From Limosilactobacillus reuteri (lineage in GTDB: Bacteria > Bacillota > Bacilli > Lactobacillales > Lactobacillaceae), in NCBI RefSeq assembly GCF_034259105.1, contig NZ_CP139478.1, positions 1,663,001 to 1,727,000 of the forward strand: DNA of 64,000 nucleotides, written 5' to 3'. Shown here piece after piece: positions 1 to 8,778 of this stretch. The notes under the pieces were generated by a model that was not told where the DNA came from, ran no database searches, and saw only the letters and a list, made by a program, of their open reading frames with translations. The position numbers and the translations under genes were made by a program. Within the stretch, counting starts at the first letter, position 1, and the number at the start of each line of letters is the position of its first letter.

Positions 1-254
1 AACGCGGCTAAAATTTTTTGATAGGCTGGCTTACTTAGCCGCGTGCTTACATTAACTAATTCTTGATGACCCATAAACGCATTATCGCGCAAGATTTGAT
101 TAATTGTAGCTATTAGTTCATTTGATACTTGTGAGCTAAGGATTTCTAAGCTACCCCTACGATATTGATCAACATAAAAATTAATAAATGAATTAAGGGC
201 AACTTCTTTAGCATCCCCGCTTAACTCACTATAACTTAAACCTGTTGTAGCCAA
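1..254 (-). CDS. Hypothetical protein, N-terminal part (runs off left edge)
   Basis: An open frame enters from the left edge on the minus strand and reads 84 complete codons from a TTG start at 254. A GAAAGGAAG ribosome site lies just upstream. The peptide begins MATTGLSYSELSGDAK and contains a helical, polar stretch with no motif I recognise. It is followed upstream by an AT-rich gap and then the end of the MerR gene, which is also on the minus strand, so the two could be cotranscribed. No function is proposed. The frame is well supported by the ribosome site and uninterrupted length. Confidence 0.6.
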   Translation of the reverse strand, partial: MATTGLSYSELSGDAKEVALNSFINFYVDQYRRGSLEILSSQVSNELIATINQILRDNAFMGHQELVNVSTRLSKPAYQKILAA

Positions 255-332
255 TTGTTATTCTTCCTTTCTCAAATTAATTTACTTTGGTTATCCTCTA
301 CATTTTAACCTTAACACAAAGTTTATTATCCG

Positions 333-779
333 TTAATTTTCTTTCCGATCCCGAATACGAAGACTGGTCTTATCACCATCAATCACTGCATATACTTCTT
401 TTGTGGAATCTTCAGCTAATGAGCCCAGCTTAACTTCTCCACTATCTTCCCCGGTTTGTTCTACTTCTTTGATGCCATCAGTAATAAAACGGGTAAAAAT
501 CTTATGAAGCTCGCGCCGTTTTCGTTCCTTTTTTACAGCCATCGCTAAAGTAAAACCTTGATCCAAAAATACTTTAATCGTTAATACCTGAAAAATTGTT
601 GGAAAACTAAAATAGTGATTTTTATTCTGCTCATCTTGTTCCGATTTAATATAACCCTTTTTCTCCCAATATCTTAGTTGACTAGTAGAGACACCAGTTA
701 CACGTGCTACTTCACTCATACTAATCTTTAATTGTTTACTAGCGATCATTTTTCTAATTTTTTCAGAAAGCGGATCCAT
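333..779 (-). CDS. MerR-family transcriptional regulator
   Basis: A DNA-binding regulator of 148 residues. The N-terminal winged helix-turn-helix (about residues 18-60) shows the MerR hallmark LRYWEKKGYI, and the C-terminal part is short and charged, without the cysteines of metal-sensing members. The ATG at 779 is preferred to an upstream in-frame start because TGGAGG precedes it by a good distance. The gene is divergent from an MFS efflux pump with DUF4811, and a perfect 41-bp palindrome lies between them. The likely role is local control of the pump and of itself; that is inferred from position. The ligand is unknown. Confidence 0.85.
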   Translation of the reverse strand: MDPLSEKIRKMIASKQLKISMSEVARVTGVSTSQLRYWEKKGYIKSEQDEQNKNHYFSFPTIFQVLTIKVFLDQGFTLAMAVKKERKRRELHKIFTRFITDGIKEVEQTGEDSGEVKLGSLAEDSTKEVYAVIDGDKTSLRIRDRKEN

Positions 780-822
780 TATTTTCCTCCAAAGTGTATA
801 TTTCAATCATAAATTACCAAAA

Positions 823-863
823 ATTCGATATCTTTGTCAAATAATTTGACAAAGATATCGAAT
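823..863. promoter_or_regulatory. 41-bp perfect palindrome: divergent operator/promoter for merR and MFS genes
   Basis: The arms ATTCGATATCTTTGTCAAAT (823-842) and ATTTGACAAAGATATCGAAT (844-863) are exact reverse complements around a single A. Each arm carries a TTGACA, giving back-to-back -35 boxes: 846-851 for the MFS gene and its complement at 835-840 for merR. A TATGTT -10-like hexamer at 869-874 sits 17 bp from the plus-strand -35. A dimeric MerR-type regulator binding here would cover both promoters. Confidence 0.8.
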
Positions 864-911
864 AGTATTATGTTTTTCACATTGTAAAAAACGTAAAGGA
901 GGATTCTATTA

Positions 912-2420
912 GTGAATCAAGAGCAACAACCTGTTGATATTAATGGTCAAACTTATAATCGTTCCTTAATGATCTTTGTCTTATTAATTGGAGCTTTTTG
1001 TACCATTTTAAACCAAACTATTCTTTCAACAGCCTTTCCCGCATTAATGGATGCTTTTAATATTAGTACCGCCACCGTTCAATGGTTAACTACTGGTTTC
1101 TTAATGGTTAATGGGATTATGATCCCCGTAAGTGCCTATTTAACCAGTCGTTTTAATACTAAGAGTCTTTTTATCATTGCTATGTCAACCTTTGAAGTTG
1201 GAACAATCTTAGCATGGATTGCTCCATCGTTTGCCGTTTTATTAGTCGGTCGTCTTATCCAAGCGGTCGGAGTAGGAATTAACATGCCCCTAATGCAAAA
1301 TATTATGCTGACTGTTTATCCTCCTGAGAAACGTGGCGCTGCAATGGGAGTAAACGGCTTAGTTATTGGATTAGCCCCAGCAATCGGTCCGGCTCTATCT
1401 GGATGGGTTATCGATAGTTATAGCTGGCGGTGGCTTTTCGGAATGATCGCCCCCATTACTGCTTTAGTTATTATTGTTAGTTTTTTTACAGTTAAGAATG
1501 TTATTCCTAATAAAAAGCCGCATCTTGACTGGCTTTCTGTTGTTATTTCAACATTAGGATTTGGGAGCATGCTTTATGGATTCTCAAGTGTCGGTGATAA
1601 GGGTTGGACAGATCCAGTTGTCCTTTCAGCCATTATCATTGGGGTGATTTTAGTTGGAATTCTAATCATGCGTCAAAACAAGCTAGACGATCCATTCCTT
1701 GAATTCAAGGTCTTCGAAAGCAAAGAATTCTCCCTCGCAACCATCCTTAGTTCAATTGTAATGATGGCAATGGTTGGGGTGGAATTCGTCATTCCTCTTT
1801 ACCTTCAAATTATTCATGGAATGTCCGCCTTCCATTCAGGTCTTACCCTTTTATTTGGGGCTCTTTTCATGGGAATCATGAGCCCAGTTACTGGGAATTT
1901 ATTTGACCGTCATGGTGCTAAACGCTTAGCCTTTACGGGAATGTTTATCTTAACTGTTGGAACAATTCCTTTTGCCTTTATTACTCGTGATACCCCAACT
2001 ATTTATATTGTCTTCTTATATGCAGTCCGAATGTTTGGTATTTCAATGGTAATGATGCCAGTTACTACGGCGGGAATGAATTCTCTTCCTTACAATTTAA
2101 TCTCGCACGGTACAGCTGTTAACAATACCATTCGTCAAGTCGCTACTTCTGTGGGAACAGCGATCATGATCTCTGTTTTGACAAATATTACTAATAGCAA
2201 TCGACCTGCTCATTCACTGCTGACACAATCCCCATTGCAATATAAAGCAAAGATGTTTAATGCTACTTTGATGGGGTACCATGCAGCATTCTGGTTCGCA
2301 ATCGCCTTCTCACTCATTGGTTTATTCCTTACATTCTTTGTTACAAGTGGTAATGGAATTCACCTCCGCCTTGATAGCGAAGACATTGTAGAACCAACTG
2401 ATAAAGGAGGGATGAAGTAA
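912..2420 (+). CDS. MFS drug-efflux transporter, DHA2 (EmrB/QacA) type
   Basis: A 502-residue, very hydrophobic protein of the 14-helix drug:H+ antiporter 2 family. Family signatures are visible: LNQTILSTAFPALM at the first helix, GRLIQAVGVGINMPL (motif A region) and a glycine/proline-rich APAIGPALSGWVID (motif C) in helix 5. It starts with GTG after AAAGGAGG. Its stop overlaps the start of the next gene (TAATG), so the two are translationally coupled. Control is probably by the divergent MerR protein through the palindrome upstream. Likely function is export of a toxic amphipathic compound; the substrate cannot be read from sequence. Confidence 0.9.
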   Translation: MNQEQQPVDINGQTYNRSLMIFVLLIGAFCTILNQTILSTAFPALMDAFNISTATVQWLTTGFLMVNGIMIPVSAYLTSRFNTKSLFIIAMSTFEVGTILAWIAPSFAVLLVGRLIQAVGVGINMPLMQNIMLTVYPPEKRGAAMGVNGLVIGLAPAIGPALSGWVIDSYSWRWLFGMIAPITALVIIVSFFTVKNVIPNKKPHLDWLSVVISTLGFGSMLYGFSSVGDKGWTDPVVLSAIIIGVILVGILIMRQNKLDDPFLEFKVFESKEFSLATILSSIVMMAMVGVEFVIPLYLQIIHGMSAFHSGLTLLFGALFMGIMSPVTGNLFDRHGAKRLAFTGMFILTVGTIPFAFITRDTPTIYIVFLYAVRMFGISMVMMPVTTAGMNSLPYNLISHGTAVNNTIRQVATSVGTAIMISVLTNITNSNRPAHSLLTQSPLQYKAKMFNATLMGYHAAFWFAIAFSLIGLFLTFFVTSGNGIHLRLDSEDIVEPTDKGGMK

Positions 2421-3151
2421 TGGTTATTATTCTAACTTTTCTAGGAGCACTTGCCTTTTTTGCTTGCATGATGTTTATTCAGCAAAAAGAACTGCGAATT
2501 ATTTTAGCTACACTCACGGGAATTATTTTTGTGGGCTCAACTCTTTTGATGACACTAAATTACAGTCACCATTTTGGAATGCAAAAAGTTACGACAACAA
2601 CCACCAAGCGGATTTACTCTGCTTCAAATTCCTCAATGCCCCTGGCAATTTACCAACCGGTTGGTAAAAGCGGCCGTGATGATGTTTATATTTATAACAC
2701 CAAAGTTAAACAAAAAACGCCTAACCATACCCAAGCAAACGAATATACCACTAGTCGGATTAAATGGACTAATGGTTCTACTACCCCTCAGCTCGTAACA
2801 ACTGAGACATGTTGGCAATATCGTAATGATTTTTATAAAGTCCTATATGCATGGTCAGGAATGGACAATACATTGGTTAAGAGAACTAACGTGTTAGAAT
2901 ATCCACGAATGTATGTTAAACTCACAACAAGTCAGGCTGCTAAACTTGCCAAAGTTGCTAAATCTGCTATGGGAGCCAAATTACAATCACAAGCAGCAGA
3001 ACAAGGACGCGCTTTTGTTACATCAAAGGTTCAAGCAGCAATGATCAAGAATCCTAACATGACTGCTAAACAAATCCAAGAAGTATCAGCACAAGCAGAA
3101 CAAGAATTTCAGGCCCAAAGCGTTAAACAAATTTTAAAACAAGTTAAGTAA
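2420..3151 (+). CDS. DUF4811-type membrane protein, partner of the MFS pump
   Basis: A 243-residue protein with two N-terminal membrane helices (about residues 2-20 and 24-46) and then a soluble, probably extracytoplasmic domain ending in an alanine/glutamine-rich helical tail. I recognise it as the DUF4811 family, which in lactobacilli sits next to DHA2 efflux genes. The ATG overlaps the stop of the pump gene by one base, which argues for co-production. Function is unknown; an accessory subunit of the exporter is a reasonable inference. Confidence 0.75.
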   Translation: MVIILTFLGALAFFACMMFIQQKELRIILATLTGIIFVGSTLLMTLNYSHHFGMQKVTTTTTKRIYSASNSSMPLAIYQPVGKSGRDDVYIYNTKVKQKTPNHTQANEYTTSRIKWTNGSTTPQLVTTETCWQYRNDFYKVLYAWSGMDNTLVKRTNVLEYPRMYVKLTTSQAAKLAKVAKSAMGAKLQSQAAEQGRAFVTSKVQAAMIKNPNMTAKQIQEVSAQAEQEFQAQSVKQILKQVK

Positions 3152-3197
3152 AAAATAGAGACTAAGAGAAAAAAACAATCTCCTAGTCTCTATTTTG
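3152..3197. terminator. Bidirectional Rho-independent terminator
   Basis: The arms AATAGAGACTA.GAGA and TCTC.TAGTCTCTATT form a long stem, with A-rich and T-rich flanks on both sides. It lies between converging genes (DUF4811 and the pseudouridine synthase). Confidence 0.85.
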
Positions 3198-3205
3198 TAT
3201 TTAAT

Positions 3206-4072
3206 CTAATTCAAAAATACTGGTGGCAATTCTGAGGTAAATGTCCTTTGTTTAAGGGTAAAGGGATCGTTAAAGCTAATTTTACTTGCATGAAGCAACT
3301 GATGATCATACTTACTAGTATCGCCGCCATAAAGATGGTCACCAATTAGGGGATGACCAATAGCGGCAAAGTGAACCCTGATCTGGTGTGTGCGTCCAGT
3401 GTGAAGTCTTACCCGTACTCGTGTCCACTTTGCATCTCGTTCTTCAACCCAATACTCGGTCAAAGCTCGTTGCCCATTCTCGTCAATTACCCGTGCAGCC
3501 TGCCCATCCTTTCTTCCAATCGGCTTGTTAATCTCGCCATGTTCGTCCATAATTTGTCCTTCTACTAAAGCGGTATATTCCTTCAGCATTTGATGTTGCT
3601 GCACTTGTTGACTGATCATACTGGAGGCAATATGATGCTTAGCGATAAGAAGTAATCCTCCCGTAAAGCGATCCAGTCGTGTAATTAAATGAGGGCGGAG
3701 ATCTGCAGAATTATATGCAATTAAGTATCCCTTCACCCGATTCAAAACTGTATTATTTTGAACGGTTGGTCCTGGGATAGAAGTCACACCTGCTGGCTTA
3801 TCTACTACCAACCAATTATCATCTTCATAAACAATCTTTAAGGGCTCATTACTAATTTCAACAGTATCATCAGCTAACTCTGGCTGAGCCTTAATGGTTA
3901 AAGGTTGATTAGGAAGAATCTGAGTTGTTGGCCGTACCTTCCGATGATCAACAAGGAATTCCCCTTCACCGTTTTTAAGATCGTTAAATAAACGGTGCCC
4001 CATCCCCAATGACTGAAGGTACTTCTTTATTTTAATCGGTTCGGTTCCTTGGTATATCCACGTATTTTCCAT
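3206..4072 (-). CDS. RluA/RluD-family RNA pseudouridine synthase
   Basis: Isomerises uridine to pseudouridine in RNA (rRNA or tRNA in this family). The 288-residue protein has the catalytic RLD motif (ITRLDRFTGG, Asp about residue 134) and the downstream TGRTHQIRVH segment typical of the family. The N-terminal 60 residues resemble a degenerate S4-like region. The start at 4072 is preferred to a longer frame because GGAGG sits six bases before it. The exact target base cannot be told from sequence; several RluD paralogues usually occur per genome. Confidence 0.88.
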   Translation of the reverse strand: MENTWIYQGTEPIKIKKYLQSLGMGHRLFNDLKNGEGEFLVDHRKVRPTTQILPNQPLTIKAQPELADDTVEISNEPLKIVYEDDNWLVVDKPAGVTSIPGPTVQNNTVLNRVKGYLIAYNSADLRPHLITRLDRFTGGLLLIAKHHIASSMISQQVQQHQMLKEYTALVEGQIMDEHGEINKPIGRKDGQAARVIDENGQRALTEYWVEERDAKWTRVRVRLHTGRTHQIRVHFAAIGHPLIGDHLYGGDTSKYDHQLLHASKISFNDPFTLKQRTFTSELPPVFLN

Positions 4073-4105
4073 CTTAATCTCCTCCATCGACATTACAAAA
4101 GATAC

Positions 4106-4140
4106 AAAAAAAGAGCTGATGACCTAAATCACAGCTCTTT
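4106..4140 (-). terminator. Rho-independent terminator after tRNA-Asp
   Basis: On the minus strand AAGAGCTG and CAGCTCTT form a stem followed by a run of seven T. It lies directly 3' of the tRNA and upstream of the pseudouridine synthase gene. Confidence 0.8.
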
Positions 4141-4149
4141 AATATTGAA

Positions 4150-4224
4150 CGGTCCGTACGAGACTCGAACTCGTGATCTCATCCGTGACAGGGATGCGTC
4201 CTAAACCAACTAGACCAACGGACC
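4150..4224 (-). tRNA. tRNA-Asp (anticodon GTC)
   Basis: The minus strand folds as a complete cloverleaf of 75 nt. The acceptor is GGTCCGT/ACGGACC with discriminator G, the anticodon stem CATCC/GGATG has loop CTGTCAC, and the T-arm is ACGAG-TTCGAGT-CTCGT. The anticodon is GTC and G73 is the usual aspartate discriminator. CCA is not encoded. Confidence 0.95.
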
Positions 4225-4379
4225 AACTCGACAACAAATAAAAGTATACGAGATTTTTCAAAATTAGTCAACAAAAATTTGCAATTTATTTTTGATTTTT
4301 CGTTTTTCCTATCTATACCGCAAAAATTCCCAATAGTTTATAATGAAAGTACTAGCTATTATTCAAGGAGGAGTTTTTA

Positions 4380-6965
4380 ATGCAGCAGTTGGGCAAGCGC
4401 CTATTAAACTGGTGGTCTAAGTATTCAAAAGTCATAAAAGTAGTGTTCGTAACTTCAGTCCTAGTCTTTGTTATTCTCGCGTTAGGTAACTTTTTTAAAA
4501 CAGTTAAATGGCATGAAGTAGGAGTTGGCTTAGCAAACCTGTCTTGGGAAAGCATCATCCTGCTCCTAATTACCGGATGCATCGCAGTCATCCCTATGTT
4601 GGGGTATGATTTTGCAATCACCCATTTATTACCCGGGAAATTTAAGAAATCATATATTATTCGCTGTGGATGGATTACTAATACCTTAACAAATATTGCC
4701 GGATTTGGCGGAATTCTTGGTTCTACTTTACGAGCATACTTCTATCGAAAGAACGCAACTAAGAAAGAGATTCTGCTTGCTATCTCTAAAATTGCCGTCT
4801 TTTTACTCTCTGGTTTATCTGCTCTTTGTTGGGTAGCTTTGATCATCATGTTTGTGTTTCACGATGGTGGGCACTTCAATCAATACGCACTTTGGCTTGT
4901 GGGGGGCGGATTATATTTCCCAATCGTTTTTTATTTTACTGTTATTCATAATAGTAAAATATTTAAGGATATCACGCCAAAAGTAGGAACCTTTTTAATT
5001 ACCAGTTCAACTTGTGAATGGCTATTTGTCGCACTTTTCTTCTTATTGGTCGGTTGGTGCTTAGGCGTTCGGCATAACCTTATTAGCGTTCTGCCGTTAT
5101 ACGTTGTTGCCCAGGTACTCGGGGTTCTTTCAATGATTCCGGGGGCGCTTGGTTCGTTTGACCTTTTAATGATGTTAGAACTGTCATTACTTGGCGTTTC
5201 CCAAACTACCTCTGTTATTTGGTTATTACTATTCCGAATTTTTTACTACATCATTCCATTAATTATTGCCGGATTCATGTTCTTGCATTCGCTGGCATCA
5301 CAAGTTAACCAGTTCTTTGACGGATTGCCATTACTAATGGTCCGCAAACTTGCTTACTATTTAATTACAACGTTTATGTATGTTTCTGGGATTTTGATGC
5401 TTATTACTGCCTCAATTCCAGACATCACAGCACAAAATAAGATTATCGCGAACCTTTATCCCTATACCTTCTTCTTCCTCCACCAATTGACAACCATCTT
5501 ATTTGCACTGGCTATGCTTGCCTGTGCTCGCGGTCTTCAATCAAAGGTGAAAAAGGCATACCTTCCTACTTTAATATTATTGGTAATTGGAATTGCTAAT
5601 ACCATTTGGAACCTGGGAACATTGAGCTTAACAATTTACCTCGTCATTGTTTTGATACTTGTTTTACTCTCTCGCCATGTGTTATACCGGAAGAAATTGG
5701 AATATTCAATTGGAAAATTTGCAATTGATAGTCTTATCTTTGCTGGGGCTTGTATCCTCTATGTAATTGTCGGCGTTATTAATGCTCCTCAATATTCCAG
5801 CAAGCACCACATCCCTGGTTTTCTATTTTTCCCTGGTGAAAAGATTTGGATTTCCGGACTCTTCGGATTAATCCTCGGTCTCTTATTAATTTTCGTTATT
5901 CTGCGCTACTTTATGGCCGGGACTGATCCTTTCAATATCCCAAGTGTATTTGATGCTGAACGGATCCGCAATGTTATTAAAGAATATGGGGGAAATGAAA
6001 CTAGTCACCTCGCCTTCTTAAAAGATAAAAGTATCTACTATTACAGTGTTGACGACCATGATAAGCTCTTTTTCATGTATCGCCGTAAATATGATCGCTT
6101 GGTCGTAATGGGTGATCCAGTTGGCAATAAGGATAGTTGGCGACCAGCTCTTCGACAATTTGTCTTAGAAGCTGATAAGTATGGCTATCAGCTTGTCTTT
6201 TATGAAGTCTCCAGCGATATGACGATGCTTCTTCATGAATTTGGTTTTGACTTTATTAAGACCGGTGAAACTGGCCTCGTTAAGCTGGCAGACTTTACGC
6301 TTGCTGGTAAGCGACAACGATCACAACGAGCATTGATGCATAAATTTGATCGTGAAGGCTATACCTTCTCCGTTGAAAAGCCACCATTTAGTAAAGAATT
6401 AATGCAAGAGATGAAACAAGTCTCCGATAGCTGGTTAGGAAACGAAACAGAAAAAGGATTTTCTCTTGGTTTCTTTGACTCCTACTATATTAATCAGGCA
6501 CCAGTTGGTATTATCCGTGATAAAGAAGGCAAAATGGTCGCCTTTGCAACGTTTATGCCGACAGGAGGTAAAAAGATTTTAACAATTGACCTCATGCGTC
6601 ATAGCAAAGATGCTCCTTCTGGAATAATGGATAAAATTTTCATCAGTATGTTCCAATATGGTCAGGAAAACGGTTATACCTACTTCGATCTCGGAATGGC
6701 ACCTCTTTCAAATGTCGGGGAATATCAATTTAGCTTTATTGAAGAAAAAGCTGCGCACTTCATTTATGAATATGGATATCATTTGTATGGCTTTCAAGGA
6801 TTACGGCGATACAAAGATAAATATGCGACAGTTTGGTATTCACGTTATACTGCTTTCCGCAAGAAGAATTCAATCATTGCCACAATGATGATTTTAGTTA
6901 GCGTTGTTAACCAACGTGTTGATCAGCAAAACCACCGTTCAATCTTCTGGTGGTTGATTAAATAA
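4380..6965 (+). CDS. mprF: Phosphatidylglycerol lysyltransferase/flippase MprF
   Basis: An 861-residue bifunctional membrane enzyme. It transfers an aminoacyl group (typically lysine from Lys-tRNA) to phosphatidylglycerol and flips the product, lowering the negative surface charge and giving resistance to cationic peptides. About residues 1-500 are a multi-helix membrane (flippase) domain. Residues 510-850 are the cytosolic GNAT-like synthase domain, with segments such as VVMGDPVGNKDSW and DLGMAPLSNVGEY. The length matches full MprF. AAGGAGGAG precedes the ATG, and a TATAAT box lies at 4339-4344. It is a single-gene unit. The amino acid used cannot be told from sequence alone. Confidence 0.93.
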   Translation: MQQLGKRLLNWWSKYSKVIKVVFVTSVLVFVILALGNFFKTVKWHEVGVGLANLSWESIILLLITGCIAVIPMLGYDFAITHLLPGKFKKSYIIRCGWITNTLTNIAGFGGILGSTLRAYFYRKNATKKEILLAISKIAVFLLSGLSALCWVALIIMFVFHDGGHFNQYALWLVGGGLYFPIVFYFTVIHNSKIFKDITPKVGTFLITSSTCEWLFVALFFLLVGWCLGVRHNLISVLPLYVVAQVLGVLSMIPGALGSFDLLMMLELSLLGVSQTTSVIWLLLFRIFYYIIPLIIAGFMFLHSLASQVNQFFDGLPLLMVRKLAYYLITTFMYVSGILMLITASIPDITAQNKIIANLYPYTFFFLHQLTTILFALAMLACARGLQSKVKKAYLPTLILLVIGIANTIWNLGTLSLTIYLVIVLILVLLSRHVLYRKKLEYSIGKFAIDSLIFAGACILYVIVGVINAPQYSSKHHIPGFLFFPGEKIWISGLFGLILGLLLIFVILRYFMAGTDPFNIPSVFDAERIRNVIKEYGGNETSHLAFLKDKSIYYYSVDDHDKLFFMYRRKYDRLVVMGDPVGNKDSWRPALRQFVLEADKYGYQLVFYEVSSDMTMLLHEFGFDFIKTGETGLVKLADFTLAGKRQRSQRALMHKFDREGYTFSVEKPPFSKELMQEMKQVSDSWLGNETEKGFSLGFFDSYYINQAPVGIIRDKEGKMVAFATFMPTGGKKILTIDLMRHSKDAPSGIMDKIFISMFQYGQENGYTYFDLGMAPLSNVGEYQFSFIEEKAAHFIYEYGYHLYGFQGLRRYKDKYATVWYSRYTAFRKKNSIIATMMILVSVVNQRVDQQNHRSIFWWLIK

Positions 6966-7025
6966 TATAATTAAGGAGTTGTGACATAAGTTAGGTCACT
7001 TCCATAAAATACGAACAGCGCAGTA

Positions 7026-7077
7026 CAACAATGGCCTTCAGCATCCGGCAAAGTCGAACGCTGAAGGCCTATTGTTG
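7026..7077. repeat. Long intergenic hairpin within a 195-bp structured gap
   Basis: The gap 6966-7161 between mprF and the DJ-1 gene has no coding frame I can support. It holds a 17-bp hairpin (CAACAATGGCCTTCAGC with its complement carrying one bulged A), a GAAGTCAC/GTGACTTC inverted repeat near 7119-7136, and a GTGAC/GTCAC pair near 6980-6998. It also contains CTAGCTTCGCGT at 7098-7109, the exact complement of ACGCGAAGCTAG at 31261-31272. It is probably a species-specific intergenic repeat that may double as terminator. Confidence 0.55.
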
Positions 7078-7161
7078 CTTGCGGTGGCTCCCAGAGGCTA
7101 GCTTCGCGTTGAAAACGAAGTCACGAGTGACTTCTGTCTCGCTCCCTTTTACTTTTATCGT

Positions 7162-7734
7162 CTATTTTTGATCCATCAAATAATCATATAGCATCTCATG
7201 CTTAATCTTATCAGTATTGTAGCCTAATACCTCTGCAATCTGATAAGCAAAGGCTAAGGCAGTTGCGGGACCACGACTGGTAATGATCTTCCCATCATTA
7301 TCAACAACCGTAATATCCTCTTCAAAATTTGCTGTTGGGGCACCCTTAGCAATTTCCTCGTTAATTCCTGGAAAGCAAGTATAGTTATGATTATCAAGCA
7401 AACCATACCGAGCCAAGGCAATCGGAGCAGCACACATTGCGGCATCCCACTTATTTTCTGCATTGCGTTTTTGCATCAATTTCATCAACTTATCATTATC
7501 GCGAAGCTTTTGAGCACCCCCACGACCACCAGGAAAGGCTACCACATCATAATCGAGGAGCCGATCACTCATTACCTCATCACAAGTTAATTCAATTCCG
7601 TGAGCGCCAGGAACATGAAAATCCTCTAATCCAACCATTGTGGTTTCAATCCCCATTCGCCGGAGAACGTCCACAATTGTAAGTCCTTCTACTTCTTCAC
7701 AACCTGGTGCAAACACTACAGCAACTTTAGCCAA
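7162..7734 (-). CDS. DJ-1/PfpI family protein
   Basis: A 190-residue protein of the DJ-1/ThiJ/PfpI superfamily, whose members act as glyoxalase/deglycase or stress chaperones. The nucleophile elbow is visible as MCAAPIALARYG (Cys about residue 101), and the N-terminal FAPGCEEVEGLT contains the conserved acidic residue that polarises the cysteine. The start is TTG after GGGGTG. It is followed within 12 bp (reading downstream from the hydrolase) by the same-strand hydrolase remnant, so the two may share a transcript. Biochemical activity is not determined by sequence. Confidence 0.85.
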   Translation of the reverse strand: MAKVAVVFAPGCEEVEGLTIVDVLRRMGIETTMVGLEDFHVPGAHGIELTCDEVMSDRLLDYDVVAFPGGRGGAQKLRDNDKLMKLMQKRNAENKWDAAMCAAPIALARYGLLDNHNYTCFPGINEEIAKGAPTANFEEDITVVDNDGKIITSRGPATALAFAYQIAEVLGYNTDKIKHEMLYDYLMDQK

Positions 7735-7746
7735 AATATCACCCCA

Positions 7747-8730
7747 TCAATTATTAATTATTGCAACTACCCGTTTCATTACACCCTTTGCTTCTGGAAT
7801 TTGATAAAGCGGGTAAATATGAAACAGTCCACGACCCGTATATGAGTTTACAGTGATCCCAGCGTCACGCAATTTTTGAACAAACAAGGTCACATCAGGA
7901 TACATTATTTCCCTTGTCCCTACAAAAACAGTCACATCGCGCAACTGATCAAGATTCCCATATAAGGGACTTAATCGATAGTCTTGATGATCCGTATCAC
8001 CGGCCCACATCGTACCAATTTTTCGCAAACCGTTCACTGCTAGTGTAACATCTTTATCCTCATATTTGCTAATGAGAGAATTTGTGAGATCAAGGTCGAG
8101 CCAAGGAGAAAATAAGATGAGGTGACCAGGCTGTGGAAGCCCCTTTTTACCAAGATATTCACAAAAGCCAGCTGCTAATCCCCCACCAGCTGAATCGCCC
8201 ATAATAGTTACTTTACTAGCAGGCATAAGGGTATAAATTTTACTATAAAGACTAGCAATTTCTTGGTAGGCGGTACGGTAAGTAGCATGCGGAACCAGCG
8301 AATAAATTGAGACATAAATCTTCGCATCCGTGGCGATTGCCAACCGATTTAAATATTGCCAATGAGTCTTATTGGGGCGCTGAATATAGGCTCCCCCGGT
8401 TAGATACATGATTACTCGTTGATTATTTCCGTGATCATTTAAGACATATGTTGTTACTTCCTGTTCTTGACGTTGAACATCAACTGTCATTACAGCAGCA
8501 GGCAAGTAGTATTCAGCCTCGTTGTCAATCCATGCGTTCCCCACTAAGGCATTAAACTTATTATTTTCTGCAAGATCGTTTTTAAATCCGCTTAATTAAA
8601 TTCCCATTTCAGTAAAGGTTGCTTTACTAGAACGATGAGCACCACATCGTCGTAACTCTCGCAAACTATTCTCAAGATTATTAGCCAAATGACTAGCAAT
8701 TTGAGTATTAAATTTCTTTATTTTCTCCAC
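7747..8730 (-). pseudogene. Alpha/beta hydrolase (esterase/lipase type) interrupted by an in-frame TAA
   Basis: The frame runs from a GTG at 8730, with GAGGAG upstream, to the stop at 7747 (328 codons). It is broken by a single TAA at 8596-8598 (codon 45). The downstream part carries the esterase features: an oxyanion-loop-like TGGAYIQ, nucleophile GDSAGGG, a late Asp region and a C-terminal His in GLFHIYP. Because both sides are in one frame, a point nonsense change (for example CAA to TAA) is the simplest history. A GTG at 8544 could restart a 265-residue protein but lacks a convincing ribosome site. A functional short form cannot be excluded. Confidence 0.7.
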
Positions 8731-8778
8731 TGAAACGATCGCTCCTCATTTAAAATCTTACTATTATCCTATCATGAT

